The notes beneath the pieces were generated by a model, which was given only the letters and a program-made list of their open reading frames with translations, had not been told where the DNA came from and made no database searches. The position numbers were made by a program, and so were the translations under genes. A stretch of DNA of 11,535 nt from Brucellaceae bacterium (GTDB lineage Bacteria; Pseudomonadota; Alphaproteobacteria; Rhizobiales; Rhizobiaceae), in contig JAIRVW010000056.1 of assembly GCA_031253705.1 (NCBI GenBank), positions 1 through 11,535 of the forward strand, read 5' to 3'. Position 1 is the first letter of the stretch, and every line of letters begins with the position of its first letter. Shown piece by piece: positions 1 through 7,017 of the stretch.

Positions 1-447
1 AGTTTGCCTGAAAGTGACCGTTTCATGAAAGGGCTCTACGGCTGGGTTGGTTTTCGTCAAACCGGAATTCCCCTTGATCCGCCTCCGCGGGTCTGGGGCG
101 CCAGCAATTATAATCCCTTCCGGCTGGCATTGATGTCCCTTGGCGCGATTACCAGTTTCTCGACCACCCCCCTGCGCCTGATGGCTCTGGCCGGCACCAT
201 CATTGCCATGATCAGTGTCATTTACGGCGGCTATATTGTTGCCCAGCATTTCCTGTCTCCTGCCGTGCCGGTCGGTGTCGCCTCGATTCTGGTATTGATT
301 ACTTTTTTCGGGGGACTGCAGCTGATGTTCCTCGGACTGCTCGGCGAATATATCGGCAAGTCTGTTTTGGAAGCCAAGAAACGCCCGATCTATATTCTGG
401 CTGAAGATATCCGCAGCAAGGAAAACGATGATGCGGATCGCGGATGA
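1..447 (+). CDS. Polyprenyl-phosphate glycosyltransferase, family 2, C-terminal part (partial at window start)
   Basis: The reading frame is open from base 1, so the gene starts outside the window; the in-frame TTG at base 4 is not a credible start. The visible 148 residues match the C-terminal third of DPM1/GtrB/ArnC-like GT2 enzymes: a short amphipathic region (KGLYGWVGFRQTGIP), the linker ending in ITSFSTTPLRL, two membrane segments at about residues 57-83 and 87-115, and a cytoplasmic tail (GEYIGKSVLEAKKRPIYIL). Enzymes of this type move a sugar from a nucleotide donor to undecaprenyl phosphate on the inner face of the cytoplasmic membrane. The catalytic GT-A domain lies upstream, so the donor sugar cannot be read. 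Its end overlaps the next gene by 20 bases. The context (deacetylase, then ArnT-like transferase) suggests an N-acetylhexosamine donor, by analogy with Francisella FlmF2; that is inference. Confidence 0.88.
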   Translation, partial: SLPESDRFMKGLYGWVGFRQTGIPLDPPPRVWGASNYNPFRLALMSLGAITSFSTTPLRLMALAGTIIAMISVIYGGYIVAQHFLSPAVPVGVASILVLITFFGGLQLMFLGLLGEYIGKSVLEAKKRPIYILAEDIRSKENDDADRG

Positions 448-1180
448 TTTCGGGCTGGGACGCGCTCATGATCAGGTCATCCTGTCACTTCTTGAAGCAG
501 GACGACTTGACGGTACGTCAGTTATGACAAGCAATGCAATGATGCCTGCCGATATCGCCCGTTTACGGGAGTTGAGAGCTCATGGCGTGAAAGTCGGACT
601 GCACCTGAATCTCACACAGGCAATGCCGGACGGCGCTCCTGTCTGGACGCTGGCAACACTGATGCGTCCGGTTTTAAGCGCCTCATTACTGAAAGACATC
701 CAAACATCTTTCAAACGGCAAACAGACACCTTTGTTACACTCTTCGGCAGTCTGCCCGATTATTACGATGGCCATCAGCATTGCCATTGCTTTCCGGCGA
801 TTGCAAAGCTGGTCACGCAGCTATCATACAAAGATGAAACATGGGTCCGTGTACCATTACCGGCGACATGGGCAGGCCGGTGGCTCAATTTACGTGCAGG
901 CGGCGCAAAAGTGATGATTATCATGGCAATGGCGGCGAGAGCACGCCGCCTGTTTGCCAGAGCAGGTCTTAAAACAAACTACGATTTTTCGGGGTTTCTC
1001 CGTCTCAACAATCCTGCCGACGTTCAACGCTGGTTGCCGCGGCTCTTATCCGCGGCCACACCGGACTGCCTGATCATGCTCCACCCCGGTGATGCCGCTG
1101 ATCCTGTACAATGCGCCGGACACGCACCGGACAGCCGCGCCATCGAAGCACAAATCCTGATTGAAAGCCCAATAAAATGA
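428..1180 (+). CDS. YdjC/ChbG/HpnK-family carbohydrate deacetylase (NaxD-like)
   Basis: A 250-residue protein with the marks of the metal-dependent YdjC deacetylase fold: ADDFG at residues 5-9 (Asp7 expected as a metal ligand), GLHLNLT at 57-63 (His59), DGHQHCH at 114-120 and a C-terminal MLHPG at 217-221. The family removes acetyl groups from N-acetylated sugars (ChbG on chito-oligosaccharides, HpnK in hopanoid synthesis, NaxD on undecaprenyl-phosphate GalNAc). The start at 428 is preceded by AAGGAAA at 418-424. The first beta strand is a few residues shorter than usual, but no better start exists in frame. It overlaps the upstream GT2 gene by 20 bases and the downstream gene by ATGA, so translation is probably coupled. 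Between a GT2 and an ArnT-like enzyme, the most likely substrate is a polyprenyl-linked N-acetylhexosamine. The family is well supported; the substrate is inferred. Confidence 0.88.
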   Translation: MMRIADDFGLGRAHDQVILSLLEAGRLDGTSVMTSNAMMPADIARLRELRAHGVKVGLHLNLTQAMPDGAPVWTLATLMRPVLSASLLKDIQTSFKRQTDTFVTLFGSLPDYYDGHQHCHCFPAIAKLVTQLSYKDETWVRVPLPATWAGRWLNLRAGGAKVMIIMAMAARARRLFARAGLKTNYDFSGFLRLNNPADVQRWLPRLLSAATPDCLIMLHPGDAADPVQCAGHAPDSRAIEAQILIESPIK

Positions 1181-2583
1181 CGAAGAGCCGTGCTATAATT
1201 TGGGGTTTGTTTCTGCTGCTTTTCGTGCGGCTTCTCGCGATGATATGGGTGCCGCTGACGGACCCGACAGAAGCACGCTACGCGGAAATCGCCCGTAAAA
1301 TGGTTGAAACAGGCAACTGGATCACCCCGCAATTTGATTATGGTGTGCCGTTCTGGGCTAAACCTCCGTTGCATACATGGTTGTCGGCGGCGGGGATCGC
1401 CGTCTTCGGTGCCACGCCTTTTGCTGCACGATTGGGTATTTTGCTGGCAACAGCAGCATTGTTAGTGATCCTCTGGCGGTGGGCCTGCACTTTCACCGAC
1501 CGGCGCACTGCAGCCGCCGCAATATTGGTTACGGCCAGTTCCGGCCTGTTCTTTGTCTCTGCGGCCTTTGTCCAGACAGACATGGTTATGGCACTCGGCG
1601 TCACCGCCGGCATGGCCGGATTTTACAACGGGCTGACAGGAGACCGCCGCTGGGGCTGGCTCTTCTTTCTGGGGCTGGCCATCGGACTGCTGGCCAAAGG
1701 GCCTGTCGCGACAGTACTGACCATGACCCCGATTGTGCTCTGGATGCTTTGGCGCGGTAACTGGAGAGATTTGCTGAACCTGCCGTGGGTTGGCGGTATT
1801 GCCCTATGTGCGGTACTGGTTATTCCCTGGTATGTTGCTGCAGAAATCGCCACACCTGGTTTTCTGCACTATTTCCTGATCGGGGAACATATTCAGCGGT
1901 TCCTGCAACCCGGCTGGTCAGGCGATCTCTATGGTGCAGGTCGTGAACAAGCCAAAGGAACAATCTGGCTGTTCTGGATCGTGGCTACATTGCCGTGGTG
2001 TCCTTTGCTGCCCGCCCTCATCTGGCGGTTAAAAAAGAACGGCATACCTGAAGACAAGAGTCTCTATCTGTATCTGCTGCTGTTTGCGCTGACGCCATTG
2101 CTCTTCTTCACTATGGCCGCAAATATCCTTCTTGCCTATGTCTTGCCCGGCATACCGGCCGCGGCTCTGCTCGCAGTTCTGTTATGGAGCCGTACCGGCT
2201 CTTCCGGTGCGGGCTGGCTCAAGCTTGGCGTCGCTGAAACTGTACTGATCTTTGCTTGTATTGTTGCCGGATCAGTGCTTGGGCTGGACCGCTCATTCAT
2301 GCCGACAGAGGCACGTATCATTGCGGCATATTCCGGTTCCGGCCGCCTTGCCATTCTGGATACCCGCAGTTTCTCAGCAGAGTTCTATACGCAAGGCAAA
2401 ATAACGAGGATAGAAACGCCCGCAGAACTGGCAGCATGGCTCGCTCCGGGCGACGGTGTGCTGGTACCAAAAAATGAGTATGAGGCTTTCGCCAAACAAT
2501 TCGGCAGTACGATCAGGCCGATAGCAGAGAGCCGGAAACACTTGTTATTCATCCCTGTGCCATCAGCGAGTGTCACCAATTAA
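1177..2583 (+). CDS. ArnT/PMT-like glycosyltransferase, family 39 (integral membrane)
   Basis: A 468-residue, very hydrophobic protein with many membrane helices. Its N-terminus has the family signature: after the first helix comes a periplasmic loop with DPTEARYAEIARKM at about 29-42, where Asp29 and Glu32 fit the acidic catalytic region, followed by FWAKPPLHTW at 59-68. These enzymes take a sugar from a polyprenyl-phosphate donor on the periplasmic side of the inner membrane and pass it to an acceptor; ArnT and FlmK modify lipid A phosphates. The last ~100 residues are mostly soluble, as in ArnT, but the protein is shorter than the roughly 550 residues of enterobacterial ArnT. It starts inside the stop of the deacetylase gene (ATGA), with only a weak ribosome site (GAAAG), so it depends on coupling. 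Expected role: final transfer of the deacetylated amino sugar. The acceptor (lipid A or another envelope glycan) is not shown by sequence. Confidence 0.88.
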   Translation: MTKSRAIIWGLFLLLFVRLLAMIWVPLTDPTEARYAEIARKMVETGNWITPQFDYGVPFWAKPPLHTWLSAAGIAVFGATPFAARLGILLATAALLVILWRWACTFTDRRTAAAAILVTASSGLFFVSAAFVQTDMVMALGVTAGMAGFYNGLTGDRRWGWLFFLGLAIGLLAKGPVATVLTMTPIVLWMLWRGNWRDLLNLPWVGGIALCAVLVIPWYVAAEIATPGFLHYFLIGEHIQRFLQPGWSGDLYGAGREQAKGTIWLFWIVATLPWCPLLPALIWRLKKNGIPEDKSLYLYLLLFALTPLLFFTMAANILLAYVLPGIPAAALLAVLLWSRTGSSGAGWLKLGVAETVLIFACIVAGSVLGLDRSFMPTEARIIAAYSGSGRLAILDTRSFSAEFYTQGKITRIETPAELAAWLAPGDGVLVPKNEYEAFAKQFGSTIRPIAESRKHLLFIPVPSASVTN

Positions 2584-2632
2584 GCTGATCGCACCACACT
2601 GCATTTTTGACGTATGTCTTACGGGCAGAACA

Positions 2633-2659
2633 GGCAATCGCCCCACTGGGGCGATTGCC
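2633..2659. terminator. Strong hairpin between convergent genes (possible bidirectional terminator)
   Basis: A perfect 12-bp inverted repeat, GGCAATCGCCCC at 2633-2644 and its complement at 2648-2659, with a three-base loop (ACT). It sits 49 bases after the glycosyltransferase stop and 36 bases after the stop of the convergent regulator gene. Neither strand has a clear T-run after the stem, so it is not a textbook intrinsic terminator. Its place between convergent 3' ends still suggests a termination or mRNA 3'-end role. Confidence 0.55.
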
Positions 2660-2695
2660 CTGCGCAACACACAAGAAAACGCGATCCTTACAAAG

Positions 2696-3457
2696 CTATG
2701 TCAGAAAACTGGCATAGCCGTCGTCTGTCGTTTTGCTCAAAAAGCGCGAATATTGATCATAGAGCCGGTCTGCGGCTGTGACGCGCCCGAAAACCGGCGT
2801 TTCAAAGGTCTTTATCGGGATCAGCGCCAGAGGTACGGATACAGGTGTCAGTTGTGCGCCCTGCCCCGCACGCAGCGTCGTCAGAATACCATACATTTCA
2901 CCGGCAATACTCGGACGTGAAAGAACCGCCATCCGGTACTGGCCGGACGTATTGGTCACCAGATAAACATGGCCGGAAAGATGCGGAACAGAAACATGCC
3001 CGCGCTGTGAAAATGACGCATCGCTGCGCTCTCGCTCTTCGAATTTCAAATGCGTGTTTTCTGCATCCCAGACGATATCCGTGCAATAGGCAAAAATATC
3101 ATTACGATCTCCAAAAGAAGGGCGAAGCGTGATGAATGTCCCCTCAAGCCATGAAACGGCAGCACGCGAATAAGAGCCCAATTCTTCCGCCGCATGCCCG
3201 TTGGAAGCAACAGGCTTCGGCTTCTCTGCCTCTGTCTGATCTCGCAGTACAAATCCCATAGCCTGCTCAAGCCGGATGATGGTGGCGAGCGTGAAAGGCC
3301 GGTGCCCTGACAGCGCCTTTTCAAGCGTCGAGAGACTGATACGCGCCTCATCGGCCAGATGCTGACGGGAGATTCTGCGGCGCGCAATCTCCTCGCGCAC
3401 GCGTTCAGCGACGCGGAGATTCAACTGATCGGACAAAACCGCATCTTGCTGAGACAT
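2696..3457 (-). CDS. XRE-family helix-turn-helix regulator with conserved C-terminal domain
   Basis: A 253-residue protein with a Cro/CI-type DNA-binding domain at about residues 14-70: ARRRISRQHLADEARIS fits the first helices and the turn, and STLEKALSGHRPFTLATIIRLEQAMG the recognition and following helices. After a linker rich in Glu, Lys and Pro (about 73-92) comes a globular domain of about 150 residues (from SYSRAAVSWLEGTF to the end) of the kind found in a conserved alphaproteobacterial regulator family; I know no ligand for it. The start ATG is preceded by CAGGAAAG. It faces the sortase target gene divergently across 166 bases and converges on the glycosyltransferase operon. It could repress itself or control the sortase pair, but nothing in the sequence proves a target. 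Confidence 0.85.
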   Translation of the reverse strand: MSQQDAVLSDQLNLRVAERVREEIARRRISRQHLADEARISLSTLEKALSGHRPFTLATIIRLEQAMGFVLRDQTEAEKPKPVASNGHAAEELGSYSRAAVSWLEGTFITLRPSFGDRNDIFAYCTDIVWDAENTHLKFEERERSDASFSQRGHVSVPHLSGHVYLVTNTSGQYRMAVLSRPSIAGEMYGILTTLRAGQGAQLTPVSVPLALIPIKTFETPVFGRVTAADRLYDQYSRFLSKTTDDGYASFLT

Positions 3458-3510
3458 GAGACTTTCCTGAATCCGTACTTTTCTTCACAATTCCACACAT
3501 AAGCGCAAGC

Positions 3511-3553
3511 GGCAAGGTGGCATGTGGCAAAGTCCGGACAAAACTTGGCAAAG
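3511..3553. promoter_or_regulatory. Phased GGCAA repeats in the divergent spacer, possible operator
   Basis: The 166-base spacer between the XRE gene and the sortase target gene holds GGCAA at 3511, 3526 and 3547. The last two are part of an exact 8-base direct repeat TGGCAAAG (3525-3532 and 3546-3553), offset by 21 bases, about two helical turns. Between them lies a short palindrome GTCCGGAC (3532-3539). Direct repeats at helical spacing in a divergent promoter next to a helix-turn-helix gene suggest a regulator site. No convincing -35/-10 pair was recognised. Confidence 0.35.
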
Positions 3554-3612
3554 CTTACGCTGGCAGTAAAACAGCACTCCGGTGAAAATCGTCTCCACTA
3601 TCCGACAGATAC

Positions 3613-3617
3613 AGGAG
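3613..3617 (+). promoter_or_regulatory. Ribosome binding site that decides the start of the sortase target gene
   Basis: AGGAG followed by six bases and then ATG at 3624. A GTG at 3582 would add 14 residues but has no Shine-Dalgarno sequence, so ATG 3624 is preferred. Confidence 0.7.
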
Positions 3618-3623
3618 CGCATC

Positions 3624-5870
3624 ATGTCGCCTGCCATCAGAACCTCTCATCACCATGCAAAAGCGATCAGCCTCGCACAATTCTGCAAATTTATCTGGCT
3701 CGTGAATATGCTGATATTGCCGGTATTGGCCGTTATTCTCACATTATTCAACATAGCTTCAGCACGTGCAGAAACACCGGCCTATGTCACACCGAACACC
3801 GTACAAAGCGGCAGTCTCCTGCTCCAAAGCAGTGAAGCCGGTCAATATATCGAAGCGCCACGGCTTGCCACTGATTTCAACATCGATGTCAGCGGGCCCA
3901 CTGCCCGTGCGCGCCTCAGTCAGGTATTTGAAAATCCGACCAATGGCTGGGTCGAAGGCCTTTATGTCTTCCCGCTGCCTGAAGACAGTGCGGTTTATTC
4001 CCTGAAAATGATTGTAGGCGACAAGGTCATCGTTGCCGATATCAAAGAGAAAAAAGCTGCCCGAGAAATCTATGAAAAGGCAAAGAGTGAAGGCAAGAAA
4101 GCGGCACTCATCGAACAGCAGCGACCGAACATCTTTACCAACGCAGTTGCCAATCTGGGTCCCAATGAAAAAGTCATTGTTCAAATTGAATATCAGCAGG
4201 CCGTTCGCCTGAGCGATAACCGCTTTTCGCTACGCGTGCCGCTTGTTGTTGCGCCGCGCTATAATCCGGAAAACAGCGACCCGATCAATGCGACTGCTGA
4301 TATTCAGGGCGGCTGGGGACAACAGAAAACAGAACCGGCGCGCAGCTCCGGCAATGAAGCCATTGAAACACCTCTCGTAATGCCGGACGAAGACCGTACC
4401 AATCCGGTGACAATCACTGTCAATCTCAAAGCCGGTTTCCCTGCAACCAATATCAAAAGCCTTTATCATCCCGTTCGTATCGACCAGCAAGGCGAGCTGG
4501 CATCAAAAATTGTTCTCGACGGCGAGGCTACAGCAAATCGCGATTTCGTTCTCGAGTGGCAGGCGGCTGAAACCGAAATGCCGAATGTCGGGCTGTTTCG
4601 CGAGCGCGTCGGAAATGACGACTATGTGCTGGCCTATGTGACCCCGCCGCGCGTCAAAATCGCTGCAGATGCGTCGCGGGAAATCGTATTCGTCATCGAC
4701 AATTCAGGCTCGATGGGCGGTACCTCGATGAAGCAGGCCAAAGCCAGTCTCGATTATGCACTTGCACGCTTGAAACCCACCGACCGTTTCAATGTCATCC
4801 GCTTCGATGACACGCTGACCAAGTTTTTCGATGACTCTGTTCCTGCGTCATCACTCAATATTACCAGTGCCCGCGACTATGTTGCCACGCTTGAAGCGAC
4901 CGGCGGAACAGAAATGCTGCCTGCATTGCATGCAGCTCTTGATGACAGTCACCAAAAGGATGGTTTGCGTCAGATCGTGTTTCTGACCGATGGCGAGATC
5001 AGCAATGAACGACAAATGCTTGATGTCATCGCATCACGCCGTGACCGCTCCCGTCTCTTCATGGTTGGTATCGGCTCTGCGCCCAACACCTATCTGATGA
5101 ACAAAGCATCTGAACTTGGCCGCGGCACCTTCACCCATATCGGCTCGGTGGATGAAGTCGACCAGCGCATGCGTGAACTGTTCGACAAGCTCGAAAACCC
5201 TGTCGTCACTAATGTCAAAGCCAGCTTCTCACAGCAGGGAGCCAGCCTGACACCCGGTCTTCTTCCTGATCTTTATCAGGGCGAACCACTGGTGATCGCA
5301 GCACGCACAAAACAGGCAACCGGCACGATTACGATTGAAGGGACAGTGGGACGCCGTCCATGGACAGTGACCCTGCCGCTTGATGCAGCAAGTCCGGCAG
5401 AAGGCATTTCCAAAATCTGGGCACGACGCAAGATTGACGATGCGGAAGTGGATGTGAAGCTTGGCAAAATGACAGAACTGGCAGCCGATACGCGCATTCT
5501 CAGCCTCGCACTTGAGCATCATCTGGTAACACGTCTTACAAGTCTTGTTGCCGTAGACCAGACACCGAACCGTCCGGCAAATGTCCCTCTCACCCGCGCC
5601 GATATTCCTTTGCAGCTTCCGGCAGGATGGGATTTTGATGCACTGTTCGGCATTCGCGCAGACCGCAGTGTCCTTGATCACGCCGATGCCAGTCAGGAAC
5701 AGATACAGTTTCGCAGCAAGAATCGTCCTGCCGCGCCCAATATTCCGGCACCTGCAATGCCGCTGCCGCAAACCGCAACTCCGGCAATGCTGAATATGCT
5801 TCAGGGATCGGGCATCATGTTCATCGGACTTTTCATCTTCTGGTTTTCACGCCGCAAAGAGAAAGCATAA
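3624..5870 (+). CDS. VIT and VWA domain surface protein with LPQTA sorting signal (marine proteobacterial sortase target protein)
   Basis: A 748-residue precursor. In order: signal peptide with hydrophobic core at about 25-46 and likely cleavage after SARA (residue 49); VIT domain at about 75-200 (ARARLSQVFENP, WVEGLYVFPLPEDSAV, QRPNIFTNAVANLGP); VWA domain at about 350-520 with the metal site DNSGS at 359-363, the GGTEM threonine at about 429 and LTDGE at 454-458; then a C-terminal region ending in LPQTA at 714-718, a membrane helix at about 723-741 and the basic tail RRKEKA. This matches the substrate of class GN sortases: the enzyme should cut between Thr717 and Ala718 and attach the protein to an envelope anchor. 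The overlapping downstream gene encodes that sortase. The VWA metal site looks complete, so metal-dependent ligand binding is plausible; the ligand is unknown. An upstream GTG at 3582 is the alternative start. Confidence 0.92.
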   Translation: MSPAIRTSHHHAKAISLAQFCKFIWLVNMLILPVLAVILTLFNIASARAETPAYVTPNTVQSGSLLLQSSEAGQYIEAPRLATDFNIDVSGPTARARLSQVFENPTNGWVEGLYVFPLPEDSAVYSLKMIVGDKVIVADIKEKKAAREIYEKAKSEGKKAALIEQQRPNIFTNAVANLGPNEKVIVQIEYQQAVRLSDNRFSLRVPLVVAPRYNPENSDPINATADIQGGWGQQKTEPARSSGNEAIETPLVMPDEDRTNPVTITVNLKAGFPATNIKSLYHPVRIDQQGELASKIVLDGEATANRDFVLEWQAAETEMPNVGLFRERVGNDDYVLAYVTPPRVKIAADASREIVFVIDNSGSMGGTSMKQAKASLDYALARLKPTDRFNVIRFDDTLTKFFDDSVPASSLNITSARDYVATLEATGGTEMLPALHAALDDSHQKDGLRQIVFLTDGEISNERQMLDVIASRRDRSRLFMVGIGSAPNTYLMNKASELGRGTFTHIGSVDEVDQRMRELFDKLENPVVTNVKASFSQQGASLTPGLLPDLYQGEPLVIAARTKQATGTITIEGTVGRRPWTVTLPLDAASPAEGISKIWARRKIDDAEVDVKLGKMTELAADTRILSLALEHHLVTRLTSLVAVDQTPNRPANVPLTRADIPLQLPAGWDFDALFGIRADRSVLDHADASQEQIQFRSKNRPAAPNIPAPAMPLPQTATPAMLNMLQGSGIMFIGLFIFWFSRRKEKA

Positions 5871-6484
5871 TGGGTATCCTTGTTGCAGAAGACACAAAGG
5901 CAAAGGAGCGCACATGGTTGCGCTCCCCGCTCACAATTTTATCGATTGCAGTGATGGTCTGCGGCCTTATTCTCCTCAGTCAGGGGCTGTGGATTCATGC
6001 CAAAGCCTATGCGGCTCAAATTCTTCTTGAGCGTGCTTTCACACAGAGCATCGCGACAGGTGAGAAGGTTAAACCATGGGCGTGGGCAGACACATGGCCG
6101 GTGGCACGTATCGAAGCACCACGTCTGGCGGCATCGGCAATCGCCCTTAACGGGGCAAGCGGACAAGCCTTGGCTTTTGGCCCCGGACATCTGCAGAACA
6201 CCCCAAAAGCCGGTGAAACCGGAACTGCAGTCTACGCAGCGCACCGCGACACGCATTTTGCCTTCCTCAAAGACATTGAGAAAGGTGACCTCATTCGCAT
6301 TACCCGCGATGACGGTAAAACATATACCTATCGCGCTACGCAGATGACCGTCACGCGCTGGGATGAAGCGCAGATTGATATCCACGCAGCAGGTTCTCAT
6401 CTGGTTCTTGCAACCTGCTATCCTTTTGATGCTGTTACACAAGGCCCGCTTCGTTATCTCGTTTATGCGACCTTGAGTGAGTAA
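5870..6484 (+). CDS. Class GN (Gram-negative dedicated) sortase
   Basis: A 204-residue transpeptidase with one N-terminal membrane anchor (about 21-41) and a periplasmic sortase domain. The catalytic triad is visible: His125 in AAHRDTHFAFL, Cys183 in LATCYPFDA and Arg195 in GPLRYLVYA. The TNTP/GHL region is also recognisable (FGPGHLQNTPKAGETGT). Its start overlaps the stop of the target gene (TAATG), so the two are co-translated one-to-one with the only LPXTG-like protein in the window, typical of the dedicated sortase system. The PdsO, PdsR and PdsS partners known from Shewanella- and Vibrio-type clusters are not next to it here. The length is normal for the class and all key residues are present. 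Confidence 0.92.
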   Translation: MGILVAEDTKAKERTWLRSPLTILSIAVMVCGLILLSQGLWIHAKAYAAQILLERAFTQSIATGEKVKPWAWADTWPVARIEAPRLAASAIALNGASGQALAFGPGHLQNTPKAGETGTAVYAAHRDTHFAFLKDIEKGDLIRITRDDGKTYTYRATQMTVTRWDEAQIDIHAAGSHLVLATCYPFDAVTQGPLRYLVYATLSE

Positions 6485-6491
6485 TTCTCAT

Positions 6492-6538
6492 TACAATGCA
6501 CGGGGATATATTGTGTAAACATATCCCCGTGCATTGTA
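6492..6538. terminator. Long perfect inverted repeat between convergent sortase and GNAT genes
   Basis: An 18-bp perfect stem (6492-6509 with 6521-6538, core TGCACGGGGATAT) with an 11-base loop, starting 8 bases after the sortase stop and ending 8 bases before the 3' end of the opposite-strand GNAT remnant. It probably serves both directions. No T-run follows the stem on either strand, so it may act as a 3'-end stabiliser or an atypical terminator. Confidence 0.6.
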
Positions 6539-6545
6539 TGTAAAT

Positions 6546-7016
6546 TCAGGCCCGTTTCTTTTGTAAGTCCAGCCATTCGTCTTTACCGATCCGGCTGATA
6601 TGCTCAACACGGTAGTCGTTCATAAACTGGTTGAACTGCTTTTCTTCTGTGTGATGATGTTTAAAACCGCATTTTGCCTGCGCCTTAAAAGACTGCTCAT
6701 TCTCGGCAAAATAACCGCACCAAAGAGCATCCATTTTCAGTTCTTCAAAAGCATGGCGCATCAGCTCTTTCACTGCTTCCGGAATGAGGCCCTGCCCCCA
6801 GAACGGTACGCCGATCCAGTAGGCTACTTCTGCTTCATTATCAGCAATGTCAAAATTGCTGTCTTTGCCGATCAGCAATCCTGCCATACCGATAGCAACA
6901 TTATCTTCTTTCAGCGCAACAGCGTAAATTGCCGGATGTGAAAAAACAGTACGGATAATTTCCAGACTTTCTTCTTCACTCTGATGCACCGGCCAGCCTG
7001 CAATCGGCCCTACCCA
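6546..7016 (-). pseudogene. GNAT-family N-acetyltransferase lacking its N-terminus (RimJ/RimL-like), probable remnant
   Basis: The frame encodes the middle and end of a RimJ/RimL-type GNAT protein: EVAYWIGVPFWGQGLIPEAVKELMRHAFEELKM carries the acetyl-CoA binding region (GQGLIPEA in the place of the Q/RxxGxG/A loop), followed by ALWCGYFAENEQSFKAQAKCGFK. Recognisable family sequence (WVGPIAGWPVHQSEEES) runs upstream of the nearest possible start, the GTG at 6987-6989, as far as about 7016. The frame then meets a TGA at 7023-7025 inside the neighbouring DUF262 gene. The first ~35 residues expected of the family (ETERLxLRxW...DP) are absent, and I did not find them elsewhere in the window. No good ribosome site precedes the GTG. 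Either a short protein from GTG 6989 (147 residues) is still made or this is a dead gene; I favour the latter. The break coincides with the end of the DUF262 gene. Confidence 0.7.
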
Positions 7017-7017
7017 T

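Noticed and set aside
1024..1374. A 116-codon - strand frame across the deacetylase/ArnT-like junction
   Set aside because: It lies antisense to two well-supported overlapping genes and shows no recognisable domain.
2570..2920. A 116-codon + strand frame after the glycosyltransferase
   Set aside because: It crosses the hairpin at 2633-2659 and runs antisense to the end of the XRE gene; its sequence resembles no family.
5229..5771. A 180-codon cysteine-rich - strand frame
   Set aside because: It is fully antisense to the VWA protein gene, and the cysteines come from the complement of GCA/GCC-rich codons; no zinc-binding pattern holds up.
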